Shown one piece after another: positions 51,960 to 60,951 of a stretch of 64,000 nt of DNA (position 1 is the stretch's first letter; every line of letters starts with the position of its first letter). Source of the DNA: Streptomyces solicavernae. GTDB taxonomy: Bacteria; Actinomycetota; Actinomycetes; Streptomycetales; Streptomycetaceae. Where the stretch lies: NCBI RefSeq assembly GCF_029968095.1, contig NZ_JASCIR010000010.1, positions 124,001 through 188,000 of the forward strand, in the 5' to 3' direction. The translations under genes and the position numbers were made by a program. A model generated the notes under the pieces. It had not been told where the DNA came from. It did not search any database and was given only the letters and a program-made list of their open reading frames with translations.

Positions 51960-53363
51960 TCACACGCCCTGGCTGACCGAGCTCATGTTGAAGTCCGGCA
52001 CGCGAAGGGCGGGCATCGCGGCCCTGGTGAAGTAGTCGCCCCACTCGCGCGGCAGCGTCTTCTCCGTACGGCCGACCTCCGAGACCCGGCCGAGGAGGCC
52101 GACCGGCGACTCGTTGAAGCGGAAGTTGTTGACCTCGCCGACGACCTCTCCGTTCTCCACCAGATACACGCCGTCGCGCGTGAGGCCGGTCAGGAGCAGC
52201 GTGGCCGGGTCGACCTCGCGGATGTACCAGAGGCAGGTCAGCAGCAGGCAGCGTCCTCCATGATCCGTGGCCGCGACCATCTCGTCCAGGGAGCGCTCGC
52301 CGCCGCCCTCCAGGATCAGGTTGTCCACGCTGGGCGCCACCGGAAGGCCGGTGAGGCCCGCGCTGTGCCGGGTGCTCAGCAGATGCGTGAGCTCGCCGTC
52401 GCGCAGCCAGTCGGTGGGGCCGAGCGGCAGGCCGTTGTCGAACACCGAGGAGTCGTCGCCGGAGGCGTGCGCGAGTACGAACGGGGCGGATTCCAGGCCG
52501 GGTTCGCGCGGGTCGCTGCGCAGCGTCAGCGGCAGTTCGGACAGCTTCTCGCCGACCCGGGTGCCGCCGCCGGGCGTGGAGAACACCGTGCGCCCCTCGG
52601 CGGCGTCCCGCGCGCCCGACGACCAGTACTGGTAGATCAGCAGGTCCGCCACGGCGCTCGGCGGCAGCAGCGTCTCGTACCGACCGGCCGGCAGTTCGAT
52701 GCGGCGCTCCGCCCAGCCGAGGCGGGTGGCGAGCTCCGCGTCCAGGGCCGCCGGGTCGACGTCCTTGAAGTCCCGTGTGGCCCGGCCCGCCCACGCCGAG
52801 CGGGTGCGGTCGGGTGACTTGGCGTTCAGTTCGAGCGTGCCGTTCGGCTGGTCGTGGCGGAGCCGCAGCCCCGTCGACGTACCGAGATAGCTGGACGTCA
52901 GCTCGTGGTTGGCGAAGCCGTACAGCTCACGACCGCCCGCACGCGCGCGTGCGAAGGCCTCGCCGAGGGCCGGGGCGAAGTCCGCGAACACGCCCGAGGT
53001 GGTCTCGGCGGGCGCCTCGGTGAAGTCGGCGGAAACCGTGCCCCCGCCGATCAGGGGCTGCGCGTCCTCGGCCGGACCGGCCGAGCGCGCCGCGTCCTCG
53101 GCGGCCCGCACGATGTCGGCCAGCTCGTCGGCGGTCACCGCCGCGCGTGAGACGACTCCGGAAGCGGTGCCCTCCTTGCCGTCGACGGTGGCGATCACGG
53201 TGAGGGTGCGCCCGCGCGTGACGCCGTTCGTGGTCAGCGCGTTGCCCGCCCAGCGCAGGTTCGCGGTCGACTCCTCGTCGGCGATCACCACGCATCCGTC
53301 GGCCTGGGAGAGCTCCAGGGCGCGCTCGACGATCTCGTGCGGCTTGTTCGTACGAGAGCTCAC
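51960..53363 (-). CDS. TldE/PmbA family metalloprotease-like protein
   Basis: 467 residues. The PmbA/TldE half of the TldD/TldE protease: VERALELSQADGCVVIADEESTANLRWAG-type N-terminal domain, FVLAHASGDDSSVFDNG, RHSAGLTGLPVAPSVDNLILEGGG and TCLWYIREVDPATLLLTG. It lacks the HExxH motif, as expected for the E subunit. It forms a heterodimer with the TldD made by the overlapping upstream gene and would process unfolded peptides or peptide precursors. ATGA overlap at 53360-53363. Confidence 0.9.
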   Translation of the reverse strand: MSSRTNKPHEIVERALELSQADGCVVIADEESTANLRWAGNALTTNGVTRGRTLTVIATVDGKEGTASGVVSRAAVTADELADIVRAAEDAARSAGPAEDAQPLIGGGTVSADFTEAPAETTSGVFADFAPALGEAFARARAGGRELYGFANHELTSSYLGTSTGLRLRHDQPNGTLELNAKSPDRTRSAWAGRATRDFKDVDPAALDAELATRLGWAERRIELPAGRYETLLPPSAVADLLIYQYWSSGARDAAEGRTVFSTPGGGTRVGEKLSELPLTLRSDPREPGLESAPFVLAHASGDDSSVFDNGLPLGPTDWLRDGELTHLLSTRHSAGLTGLPVAPSVDNLILEGGGERSLDEMVAATDHGGRCLLLTCLWYIREVDPATLLLTGLTRDGVYLVENGEVVGEVNNFRFNESPVGLLGRVSEVGRTEKTLPREWGDYFTRAAMPALRVPDFNMSSVSQGV

Positions 53364-54883
53364 TGGCCCGCCTCCTGGGTGGTGTTCAAAATGTTCACAT
53401 TCTGGAAGAGCGCCGAGGGGCAGCCGTGCGAGACCGCCGCGACCTGGCCCGGCTGGGCCTTGCCGCAGTTGAAGGCGCCACCCAGGACGTACGTCTCGGG
53501 GCCGCCGACCGCGGCCATCGAACCCCAGAAGTCGGTGGTCGTCGCCTGGTACGCGACATCGCGGAGCTGGCCCGCGAGGCGGCCGTTCTCGATCTTGAAG
53601 AAGCGCTGTCCGGTGAACTGGAAGTTGTAGCGCTGCATGTCGATGGACCAGGAGCGGTCCCCGATGACGTAGATGCCGCGCTCCACGCCCGCGATCAGCG
53701 CGTCCGTCGACGGCCCGTCCGGCGCCGGCTGCAGCGACACGTTCGCCATCCGCTGCACCGGCACATGCGCGGGGGAGTCGGCGTACGCGCAGCCGTTGGA
53801 CCGCTCGAAGCCGGTGAGCTTCGCGATCCGCCGGTCCAGCTGGTAGCCGACCAGCGTGCCGTCCTTGACCAGGTCCCAGGACTGCCCCGCCACGCCCTCG
53901 TCGTCGTACCCGATGGTCGCGAGCCCGTGCTCGGCGGTGCGGTCACCCGTGACGTTCATGATCTCGGAGCCGTACTTCAGCTTGCCCAGCTGGTCGAACG
54001 TCGCGAACGAGGTGCCCGCGTACGCCGCCTCGTAGCCGAGCGCGCGGTCCAACTCCGTTGCGTGGCCGATGGATTCGTGGATCGTCAGCCACAGGTTGGA
54101 CGGGTCCACCACCAGGTCGTACGCCCCCGGCTCGACGCTCGGCGCGCGCATCTTCTCGGCCAGGAAACCGGGGATCTGCGCCAGCTCCGCGTCCCAGTCC
54201 CACACGCCGCCCGTCAGGTACTCCCAGCCGCGTCCGACCGGCGGCGCGATCGTGCGCATCGAGTCGAACTCGCCGCTCTTCCCGTCCACGGCGACCGCGG
54301 TGAACTCCGGGTGCAGGCGGACCCGCTGCTGGGTGGTGACGGTGCCCGCGGTGTCGGCGTAGAACTTGTTCTCCTGCACCGTGAGCAGCGAGGCGTCCAC
54401 ATGCGCCACGCCCTCGGCCGCGAGCAGCCGCGCACTCCAGTCGGCGAGCAGCCCGGTCTTCTCCTCGGCCGGTACGTCGAAGGGATTGATCTCGTACGCG
54501 GAGATCCACGTCCGGTCGGCGTGCACGGGCTCGTCGGCCAGCTCCACGCGCTCGTCGGAGCCTGCGGCGGCGATCACCTGCGCGGAGAGCTTCGCCATCG
54601 CGACGGCCTGGGACGCGACCCTCGCCGCCGCGTCCATCGTCAGATCCACACCGGAGGCGAAACCCCAACTGCCGCCGTGCACCACGCGCACCGCGTACCC
54701 GAGGTCCGTGGTGTCCGACGAACCGGACGGCTTGGCGTCGCGCAGCCGCCAGGCCGCGCTGCGCACCCGCTCGAAACGGAAGTCCGCGTGCTCGGCGCCG
54801 AGGGCGCGGGCGCGGGCGAGCGCCGCGTCGGCGAGCGCCCGCAGCGGCAGCGCGGTGAACGCTGCGTCGATGGAATGAGGCAC
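53360..54883 (-). CDS. tldD: TldD family metallopeptidase
   Basis: 507 residues from GTG 54883, which has GGAGA upstream; the frame extends to 55012 through a repeat region and is not used. The zinc motif is IHESIGHATELDR (HExxxH), with a further ligand Cys probably in FNCGKAQPGQVAAVSHGCPSA. Other conserved stretches are YDDEGVAGQSWDLVKDGTLVGY and NGCAYADSPAHVPVQRMANV. It is the catalytic partner of TldE and cleaves unstructured peptides in the cytoplasm. Confidence 0.92.
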   Translation of the reverse strand: MPHSIDAAFTALPLRALADAALARARALGAEHADFRFERVRSAAWRLRDAKPSGSSDTTDLGYAVRVVHGGSWGFASGVDLTMDAAARVASQAVAMAKLSAQVIAAAGSDERVELADEPVHADRTWISAYEINPFDVPAEEKTGLLADWSARLLAAEGVAHVDASLLTVQENKFYADTAGTVTTQQRVRLHPEFTAVAVDGKSGEFDSMRTIAPPVGRGWEYLTGGVWDWDAELAQIPGFLAEKMRAPSVEPGAYDLVVDPSNLWLTIHESIGHATELDRALGYEAAYAGTSFATFDQLGKLKYGSEIMNVTGDRTAEHGLATIGYDDEGVAGQSWDLVKDGTLVGYQLDRRIAKLTGFERSNGCAYADSPAHVPVQRMANVSLQPAPDGPSTDALIAGVERGIYVIGDRSWSIDMQRYNFQFTGQRFFKIENGRLAGQLRDVAYQATTTDFWGSMAAVGGPETYVLGGAFNCGKAQPGQVAAVSHGCPSALFQNVNILNTTQEAGQ

Positions 54884-54910
54884 GAATGTCTCCTGTCGGC
54901 TGCTGTCGTG

Positions 54911-54992
54911 TCGTAACCGGTGTGTCCGGTGGGTGGTGTCCGGTGGGTGGTGTCCGTAAGTGGTGTGTCCGTAACCGGTGTGTCCGGTGAGC
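54911..54992. repeat. Degenerate tandem repeat upstream of tldD
   Basis: Irregular copies of ggtgtgtccggt and ggtggtgtccg, about seven in all, in the leader of the tldD-tldE operon. Confidence 0.75.
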
Positions 54993-55157
54993 GGCTGGAC
55001 GTGTCCGATCATGTCGCGTCGGCCCGTACGGTCGCCAGGACTTCTGTAGAGACCCGACAGTCCGTGCTCCGAGGGGCTGTCGGGGCTCGATTCTCCGTAT
55101 CGCGGAAACGACCGATAGTTTGCTGGGGTACCAGACTGCTAGGGAAAGGGTGATCCG

Positions 55158-55862
55158 TTGAGCCGCTCGGTTCTCGTCACCGGAGGTAACCGGGGCATCG
55201 GCCTCGCCATCGCCCGCGCGTTCGCCGACGCCGGCGACAAGGTCGCGATCACATACCGCTCGGGTGAGCCGCCGGAGGGCTTTCTCGCCGTCCGGTGCGA
55301 CATCACCGACGCCGAGCAGGTGGAGCAGGCCTACAAGGAGATCGAGGAGAAGCACGGTCCCGTCGAGGTCCTGGTCGCCAACGCGGGCGTCACCAAGGAC
55401 CAGCTCCTCATGCGGATGTCCGAGGAGGACTTCACCGCCGTCCTCGACACCAACCTCACCGGCACCTTCCGCGTCGTGAAGCGTGCCAACCGCGGCATGC
55501 TGCGCGCCAAGAAGGGCCGCGTCGTGCTGATCTCCTCCGTGGTCGGGCTCCTCGGCTCCGCGGGCCAGGCCAACTACGCCGCGTCCAAGGCCGGCCTCGT
55601 CGGCTTCGCGCGCTCCCTGGCCCGTGAGCTCGGCTCCCGGAACATCACCTTCAACGTCGTCGCGCCCGGCTTCGTCGACACCGACATGACCAAGGCGCTC
55701 ACCGACGACCAGCGGCAGAACATCGTCGGCCAGGTGCCGCTCGGCCGCTACGCGCAGCCCGAGGAGATCGCCGCGACGGTGCGGTTCCTCGCCTCGGACG
55801 ACGCTTCGTACATCACTGGAGCCGTCATCCCGGTTGACGGCGGATTGGGCATGGGGCACTGA
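55158..55862 (+). CDS. fabG: 3-oxoacyl-ACP reductase
   Basis: 234 residues, TTG start at 55158 with AGGG-AAAGGG upstream. NADPH-dependent SDR of fatty-acid elongation: VTGGNRGIGLAIARAF, NAGVTKDQLLMRM, Ser in VVLISSVVGLLGSAGQ and NYAASKAGLVGFARS with the catalytic Tyr/Lys. VPVDGGLGMGH closes the chain. The ATKD-like FabG hallmark NAGVTKD supports the FabG call over a generic SDR. It lies 5 bp before fabI in one operon, so both reductive steps of fatty-acid synthesis II are made together. Confidence 0.95.
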   Translation: MSRSVLVTGGNRGIGLAIARAFADAGDKVAITYRSGEPPEGFLAVRCDITDAEQVEQAYKEIEEKHGPVEVLVANAGVTKDQLLMRMSEEDFTAVLDTNLTGTFRVVKRANRGMLRAKKGRVVLISSVVGLLGSAGQANYAASKAGLVGFARSLARELGSRNITFNVVAPGFVDTDMTKALTDDQRQNIVGQVPLGRYAQPEEIAATVRFLASDDASYITGAVIPVDGGLGMGH

Positions 55863-55867
55863 CACCG

Positions 55868-56665
55868 ATGACTAACGGAATCCTCGCGGGCAAGCGCATC
55901 CTCATCACCGGTGTGCTGATGGAGTCCTCCATCGCCTTCCACGCCGCCAAGCTGGCCCAGGAGCAGGGCGCGGAGATCATCCTCACGGCCTTCCCGCGGC
56001 CTACGCTGACCGAGCGCATTGCGAAGAAGCTGCCGAAGCCGACGACGGTCCTCGAACTGGACGTCACCAACGACGAGCACCTCGCCGGCCTCGCCGACAA
56101 GGTCCGCGCCGACCTGGGCGGCGGCCTCGACGGCATCGTCCACTCCATCGGTTTCGCGCCGCAGGACGCCCTCGGCGGCAACTTCCTCGACACCCCCTTC
56201 GAGTCGGTGTCGACGGCCATGCACGTCTCCGCGTACTCGCTGAAGTCGCTGACGATGGCCTGCAAGCCGCTGATGACCGCATCTGACAGCGCCTCCGGCG
56301 CGGGCGGCGGCTCGGTGGTCGGCCTGACCTTCGACGCGCAGTTCGCCTGGCCGCAGTACGACTGGATGGGCCCGGCCAAGGCCGCCCTTGAGGCGACCAA
56401 CCGCTACATGGCGCGCTACCTCGGCCCCGACAACATCCGCTGCAACCTGGTCTCGGCGGGCCCGATCGGCTCGATGGCCGCGAAGTCCATCCCGGGCTTC
56501 TCCGACCTGGCCTCCGTCTGGGACAGCCGCTCCCCGCTGAGCTGGGAGCTGACCGACCCGGAGCCGACCGGCAAGGCCATCGTCGCCCTCCTCTCGGACT
56601 GGTTCCCGAAGACCACCGGCGAGATCATCCACGTCGACGGCGGCCTGCACGCGATCGGCGCCTGA
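55868..56665 (+). CDS. fabI: Enoyl-ACP reductase (FabI/InhA type)
   Basis: 265 residues. Reduces the trans-2 double bond of enoyl-ACP with NADH. The glycine-rich region is divergent as in FabI (ILITGVLMESSIAFHAAKLAQ). SIGFAPQDALGG and the catalytic Y-x6-K as QYDWMGPAKAALE are present. SAGPIGSMAAKSIPGF is the mobile substrate loop targeted by triclosan-type and isoniazid-type inhibitors in relatives. It follows fabG by 5 bp and is ended by a hairpin. Confidence 0.96.
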   Translation: MTNGILAGKRILITGVLMESSIAFHAAKLAQEQGAEIILTAFPRPTLTERIAKKLPKPTTVLELDVTNDEHLAGLADKVRADLGGGLDGIVHSIGFAPQDALGGNFLDTPFESVSTAMHVSAYSLKSLTMACKPLMTASDSASGAGGGSVVGLTFDAQFAWPQYDWMGPAKAALEATNRYMARYLGPDNIRCNLVSAGPIGSMAAKSIPGFSDLASVWDSRSPLSWELTDPEPTGKAIVALLSDWFPKTTGEIIHVDGGLHAIGA

Positions 56666-56697
56666 TCCCTCTTCGTACGACTGGCTCGTACGCGGCC

Positions 56698-56736
56698 GAC
56701 GCCCCGTTTCCCGCACCGCGCGGGAGGCGGGGCGTC
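56698..56736 (+). terminator. Terminator of the fabG-fabI operon
   Basis: A 9-bp perfect outer stem (56698-56706 with 56728-56736) with inner pairs of cccgc and gcggg, 33 bp after the fabI stop. Confidence 0.82.
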
Positions 56737-56878
56737 GCCCGTTCGGCCCTGCTGACCGGGCGCCCACGGCCCGAAGTGCGCACGCTGGAAGTCGAGTTCG
56801 AGACCGCTCTCTCCCCCTTGTGGTGCAGCCACGGCAGCCCGAGTGACTTGTCGTAGTACGGCCGAGGAGGTCCTTCCG

Positions 56879-57256
56879 GTGCGCAGTCCCCACGCCCTGC
56901 CCTCGGTGCTCGCCGGGCTCGCACTGCTGGTCTGCCTCCCCGTGTCCTTCCCCGCGGAGGCTGCCTCGCATCCCGCTTCGCATCCCGCTTCGCATCCCGA
57001 TTCGCGTGCGGTGGCGCAGGCGCGGCGGCCGTTCGGTGCGGACTGCCGGGTACGTCAGTCCGGCTCGCACGTGGTCGCGTACTGCCACAACCCGTACCCC
57101 GAGACGGACCGGGTCGCCCTGCACATCGAGTGCCGCGAGTGGTGGGACCTCGACACCGACACCGCGCGTGTGGCGGCCGGCCCGGCGATGACGGTACGGC
57201 TGGCGGGGCGCTGCTGGAAGGAGATCGGGTCTGCCTGGGTCAGTCACGCGCGGTGA
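56879..57256 (+). CDS. Small secreted Cys-containing protein
   Basis: 125 residues from GTG 56879 with GAGGAGG 8 nt upstream. A signal peptide (residues 1-27, LPSVLAGLALLVCLPVSFPAEA) is followed by a Ser-His-Pro-Ala repeat encoded by 12-bp units. The mature part has four Cys (DCRV, AYCHN, IECREW, GRCWKE), which fit two disulfides. Not recognised; probably an extracellular structural or inhibitor-like protein. It is convergent with the GntR gene with 9 bp between stops. Confidence 0.72.
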   Translation: MRSPHALPSVLAGLALLVCLPVSFPAEAASHPASHPASHPDSRAVAQARRPFGADCRVRQSGSHVVAYCHNPYPETDRVALHIECREWWDLDTDTARVAAGPAMTVRLAGRCWKEIGSAWVSHAR

Positions 57257-57265
57257 AAACGGGTA

Positions 57266-58003
57266 CTACGCGCGCGTGCCGTCCCCGACCCCGTCCCCGA
57301 TCCCGCGCCCGTCCCCGGCGGCGTTCTCGTTGAACTTCTCCGTGCGGCACAGGAACGGGTAGCCCGCCGCCTCCGCCGCCGCCGTCTCCGCGTCGCCCAC
57401 GCGGATCGCGTCCACGAGCCCTGCGTGGTCCATGTTGTTCTCGGGGCTCAGCCGCTCGCCCACGTCGTCGCGCAGCCAGGCCCGCAGGACCTCGCCCAGG
57501 TCCGCGTACAGCTCGGTCAGGACCTCGTTGTGGCCCGCCGAGACCACGGCCAGGTGGAACGTCGCATCGGCCTCGATGAAGGCGTCCCGGTCCCGGTCCT
57601 GCCAGGCCAGTTCGCGGCGTTCGAGCAGCGCGTCCAGCTGCTTGAGCTCGCGTTCCGTGCGGCGTTCGGCGGCGAGCTTCGCGGCGGTCGACTCCAGGGT
57701 GGAGCGCAGCTCGGCGATGTGGCGCGGGTCGGCGTCGGCGAACCTGCGGTGCATCACCCCGGCCAGCTCGCTGGTGGCGGCCACATAGGTGCCGGAGCCC
57801 TGCCGGATGTCGAGCAGGCCGTTGTGCGCGAGCGCCCGCACCGCCTCGCGCACCGTGTTGCGGGCGACGCCGAGCTGCTCGACCAGCTCCGGCTCGGTGG
57901 GGATGCGGCTGCCCACCGGCCACTCGCCCGAGGTGATCTGGTTCCGCAGTTCGGCGATGACCTGGTCGGCGAGTGCGGAGCGCCTGGGGGATGTCAGGGG
58001 CAT
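57266..58003 (-). CDS. GntR family regulator, FadR/FCD subfamily
   Basis: 245 residues from ATG 58003; the open frame continues far upstream over the divergent gene and is an artefact. N-terminal winged helix at about 8-75 (LADQVIAELRNQITSGEWPVGSRIPTE and LGVARNTVREAVRALAHNGLLDIRQGSGTYV). A C-terminal FCD ligand domain follows (LRSTLESTAAKLAAERR, DATFHLAVVSAGHN with a metal-site Asp/His, and MDHAGLVDAIRVGDAETA). The tail is a Gly/Asp repeat from 12-bp units. Divergent from the CynX/NimT-type MFS gene, which it very likely controls through the palindrome at 58043-58059. Confidence 0.9.
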   Translation of the reverse strand: MPLTSPRRSALADQVIAELRNQITSGEWPVGSRIPTEPELVEQLGVARNTVREAVRALAHNGLLDIRQGSGTYVAATSELAGVMHRRFADADPRHIAELRSTLESTAAKLAAERRTERELKQLDALLERRELAWQDRDRDAFIEADATFHLAVVSAGHNEVLTELYADLGEVLRAWLRDDVGERLSPENNMDHAGLVDAIRVGDAETAAAEAAGYPFLCRTEKFNENAAGDGRGIGDGVGDGTRA

Positions 58004-58042
58004 GGTGCTTCCTTCGGCGGGCGGGCGGAGCGAGCATTCATC

Positions 58043-58059
58043 CCATGATTCTATGATGG
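58043..58059. promoter_or_regulatory. Predicted operator/promoter of the divergent GntR-MFS pair
   Basis: A 17-bp imperfect palindrome of form CCATnATnnnATnATGG. It overlaps a plus-strand -10-like TATGAT (58052-58057) and a minus-strand TAGAAT. The plus -10 lies 7 nt before the ATG at 58065, so the MFS mRNA may be leaderless. Confidence 0.5.
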
Positions 58060-58064
58060 CTCTC

Positions 58065-59468
58065 ATGCCACGTGAGGAAACCCAGACGACGACCCAGGCC
58101 ACCCCGCGCTCGCCGGACCCGCGCCGAGCGGGCGAACCGCCCACCACGCGCGCGTGGACCCTGCGGTTCGTCGTCGTCGGACTCGTCCTCGCCGCGCTGA
58201 ATCTGCGTCCCGCGATCACCAGCCTCGGCGCACTCCTGGAAGAGGTGCGGGTCGGCCTCGGCATGAGCGGCACCGTCGCAGGCGTGCTGACGTCCGTCCC
58301 GCCGCTCTGCTTCGCCGCCTTCGGCGTGATGGCGCCGAAGCTCGCCCGCCGCTTCGGCCCCGCCGCCGTGGTCTGCGCCGGCATGGCCGCGATCGCCGCC
58401 GGCCTCGCGATCCGCCCCTTCGCGGGCGGCACGCCGGGCTTCCTGGCCGCGAGCGCCCTCGCCCTGATGGGCATCGCCGTCAGCAACATCCTGATGCCGG
58501 TGATCGTGAAGCGCTGGTTCCCGGACCGCGTCGCCACCATGACCGGCCTGTATTCCATGGCCCTGTCCCTCGGCACGTCCCTCGCGGCCGCCGCCACCGT
58601 GCCGCTCACCAGCGCCCTCGGCGGCAAGTGGCAGACCGGCCTGGGCCTGTGGGCGCTGGTCGCCGCCGCGGCCGTACTGCCCTGGCTGCCGCTCGTACGG
58701 GAGCGGCGCACGGCCGGGGGCGGGGCGACGGAGAGTGCGGTCACGGAGGGCGCCGTCACGGAGGGCGCGGTCACGGAGAGCGCGGACAAGTCCGCGCGTG
58801 CGCAGGACGCGCGTGCGCAGGACGCCCGTGCGCAGGCCAAGGGCGGCCTTGCTCTGCCCATCACGCGCAGCCGTACCGCCTGGGCGCTCGCGGGCTTCTT
58901 CGGGCTCCAGGCGACCGGCGCGTACATCACGATGGGCTGGATGCCGCAGATCTTCCGGGACGCGGGCGTTCCGGCCTCCACCGCGGGCGTGCTGCTCGCC
59001 GTGACCATGGCGATGGGCGTCCCGCTCGCCTTCGTCATCCCGCGCGTGGCCGGGCGGCTGCGCAACCAGGGCCCGATCGCCGTGGTCCTCGGCAGCTGCG
59101 GACTCATCGGGTACGCGGGCCTGTTCCTCGCCCCGGCGGCCGGCGCCTGGGTGTGGGCGGTGGTGCTCGGGGTCTCCAACTGCTCGTTCCCGCTGGCCCT
59201 GACCATGGTGGGCATGCGCGCGGGCACCGGTGCGGGCGTCGCCAAGCTGTCCGCGTTCGCGCAGAGCACCGGCTATCTGCTGTCCATCCCGGGGCCGCTG
59301 CTCGTCGGCGTGCTCTACCAGCACAGCGGCGGCTGGGGCCTGCCCATCGCGCTCATGGCGGGCCTGATGCTGCCGCAGATCGCCCTCGGCATCCTCGCGG
59401 GCCGCAACCGTACGGTCGAGGCGGAACTGGCCGACCGCGCGGGCGCCGGGAGCAAGGCGGCCGCCTGA
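58065..59468 (+). CDS. MFS transporter, CynX/NimT family
   Basis: 467 residues from ATG 58065; ATGs at 58053 and 58056 are also possible but fall in the predicted -10. Twelve membrane helices in two halves. LNLRPAITSLGALLEEV in helix 1 is the CynX/NimT/YeaN-type signature. The central cytoplasmic loop is enlarged by two repeat runs, VTEGAVTEGAVTES and ARAQDARAQDARAQ, from 15-bp and 12-bp units. Relatives move cyanate or nitroimidazole-type compounds; the substrate here is unknown. Probably repressed by the divergent GntR protein. Confidence 0.87.
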   Translation: MPREETQTTTQATPRSPDPRRAGEPPTTRAWTLRFVVVGLVLAALNLRPAITSLGALLEEVRVGLGMSGTVAGVLTSVPPLCFAAFGVMAPKLARRFGPAAVVCAGMAAIAAGLAIRPFAGGTPGFLAASALALMGIAVSNILMPVIVKRWFPDRVATMTGLYSMALSLGTSLAAAATVPLTSALGGKWQTGLGLWALVAAAAVLPWLPLVRERRTAGGGATESAVTEGAVTEGAVTESADKSARAQDARAQDARAQAKGGLALPITRSRTAWALAGFFGLQATGAYITMGWMPQIFRDAGVPASTAGVLLAVTMAMGVPLAFVIPRVAGRLRNQGPIAVVLGSCGLIGYAGLFLAPAAGAWVWAVVLGVSNCSFPLALTMVGMRAGTGAGVAKLSAFAQSTGYLLSIPGPLLVGVLYQHSGGWGLPIALMAGLMLPQIALGILAGRNRTVEAELADRAGAGSKAAA

Positions 59469-59531
59469 GGCACGGGCACCTCAGCGGCCCCGCCGTGAGC
59501 AGACCGGGCAAAGGGTGCGAGACTTGGCGCC

Positions 59532-59648
59532 ATGCCCGTCCTCGAACCGAACCCGCAGAACGGCCAGAAAAAGTTCGTCATCGTGCTCGGCGCGATGCTG
59601 GCCATCACCGTCGTCATCGGCATCGTCGCCTCCATCGCCTCACCCTGA
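59532..59648 (+). CDS. SGM_5486 family transporter-associated microprotein
   Basis: 38 residues, ATG 59532 to TGA 59648. A short polar start (MPVLEPNPQNGQKK) and one membrane helix (FVIVLGAMLAITVVIGIVASIA). It is 63 bp after the CynX/NimT-type MFS gene, which is the known neighbourhood of SGM_5486 microproteins in streptomycetes. It may be a regulatory or stabilising subunit of the transporter; this is inferred from constant linkage. Confidence 0.8.
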   Translation: MPVLEPNPQNGQKKFVIVLGAMLAITVVIGIVASIASP

Positions 59649-59829
59649 GCGCCGCCCCACATGTGCGGTGAGGCCCGGCCGGGTGGGGCTGTCCTCCGTA
59701 TCCCCTAGGGGGCGGGTCTCAGGGTTTTCTGGGTGGATCACCTGATGGGCCGGGCCCCTCGCAGTCCGTACGTTCAAGGCGTGCCGTGAAGGAGCGGCGC
59801 ACGGCACCTGAACCGCGGAGGCGAGCGCC

Positions 59830-60054
59830 ATGCCGGCACCGACGCACACCCCGGCCGCCCCGGCCGCCCCGCCCACCCCGCAGCGGCCGGGCCGGATCAA
59901 GGCCGAGCTGCCCTGGTGGGCCCTCGCACTGCCCACGGCAGCCTTCGTGGTGCTGCTGTCCCTCGTGCTCGACCCCGCCGACGCACACGCGGTATCCGGC
60001 CGGGTACCGCTTCTGGACGTACTGGTACAGCTGAGACAGGCCCTGCCGTTCTGA
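59830..60054 (+). CDS. Small single-helix membrane protein
   Basis: 74 residues from ATG 59830 with GGAG 9-13 nt upstream (gcggaggcgagcgcc). Pro/Ala/Thr-rich N-terminus, one membrane helix (about 31-48: WALALPTAAFVVLLSLVL), and a short C-terminal part (LLDVLVQLRQALPF). Not recognised. The 180-bp region before it has a perfect palindrome CCCCTAGGGG at 59702-59711 of unknown meaning. Confidence 0.65.
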   Translation: MPAPTHTPAAPAAPPTPQRPGRIKAELPWWALALPTAAFVVLLSLVLDPADAHAVSGRVPLLDVLVQLRQALPF

Positions 60055-60175
60055 CCGCCCGCCGGTCGCACGCCGAACGGCATGTTCCGCCGCGCCTCAA
60101 GCCCCGGTCACCCGTGCGTGCGGAGCATGTCAACTACCTGCGCCGCACGGCGCGTTTCGTGCGAAGCTGGGACGC

Positions 60176-60694
60176 ATGAGCGTCGACACACCCCGCAGGA
60201 TTGTCCTCCTTCGGCATGCGAAGGCCGACTGGCCCCAGGTGGCCGACCACGATCGCCCGCTCGCCGAGCGCGGTCGCCAGGACGCCCCGGTGGCCGGCCG
60301 CAAGCTGGCCGATTCCGGCATCGACTTCGACCTGGCGATCTGCTCGACCGCGACCCGCACACGCGAGACCTGGAAGGCCGCCGTCCACGAACTGCCGCGC
60401 CGCCCGAAGACCGTCTACGAAGAGCGTGTGTACGAAGCCTCGCCCGGCGAGCTCATCGCCGTGCTCAACGAAGTGCAGGACGACTACTCCGACATCCTCC
60501 TGATCGGCCACAACCCCGGCATGCGCGGCCTCGCCGACGTCCTCGCCGGCTCGTCCGAGGGCGACGCACAGGCGCGCATGAGCCGGAGCGGCTTCCCGAC
60601 CGCGGCCATCGCGACCCTGTCGTACACCGGTTCCTGGAAGGGCCTGGAGGCGGGCACGGCGACGCTGCTCGACTTCTGGGCGCCGCACGCGTAG
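60176..60694 (+). CDS. SixA-type histidine phosphatase
   Basis: 172 residues. Phosphoglycerate-mutase/histidine-phosphatase fold: LLRHAKADWPQ holds the catalytic RH motif and ILLIGHNPGMRGL the second His. Short length and an Arg pair match SixA proteins, which dephosphorylate phosphohistidine on signalling or PTS proteins. Stands alone before a terminator. Confidence 0.88.
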   Translation: MSVDTPRRIVLLRHAKADWPQVADHDRPLAERGRQDAPVAGRKLADSGIDFDLAICSTATRTRETWKAAVHELPRRPKTVYEERVYEASPGELIAVLNEVQDDYSDILLIGHNPGMRGLADVLAGSSEGDAQARMSRSGFPTAAIATLSYTGSWKGLEAGTATLLDFWAPHA

Positions 60695-60768
60695 CCGCCG
60701 TAACTCCCGCACCGAAGCGACCGTTCCACTGAAGCGACTGTTCCACCGAAGTGAACCGCTCACGTCAG

Positions 60769-60819
60769 AAGGGCCCGGCACGCAACCGGACACTGTGTCC
60801 GCAACCGTGCCGGGCCCTT
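60769..60819. terminator. Bidirectional terminator between sixA-type gene and serB
   Basis: An outer stem of 14 bp (60769-60782 with 60806-60819) closes over an inner GGACAC/GTGTCC hairpin. It lies between convergent genes. Confidence 0.88.
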
Positions 60820-60823
60820 ATGT

Positions 60824-60908
60824 CGTCTCGGCCCTTCCGCCGTCTCGGCCCTTCCGTCGTCTCGGCCCTTCCGCCGTCTCGGCCCTTCCGTCGTCTCGGG
60901 CGCGTTCG
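60824..60908. repeat. 17-bp tandem array at the serB end
   Basis: Four near-identical units of cgtctcggcccttccg plus a C or T, then one or two decayed copies, between the terminator and the serB stop. The units alternate regularly in the last base. Confidence 0.92.
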
Positions 60909-60951
60909 CCGTCTCTCGGTCCTTCGTGTGTCCGGCGGCCGACCCCGCCCC

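Noticed and set aside
53360..55012. Longer tldD start upstream of 54883
   Set aside because: The extension is encoded by a degenerate repeat region, while GTG 54883 has a ribosome site and matches the family start.
59702..59711. Perfect palindrome CCCCTAGGGG as a regulator site
   Set aside because: A 10-bp GC-rich palindrome is expected by chance in this genome, and no partner site or regulator was found.
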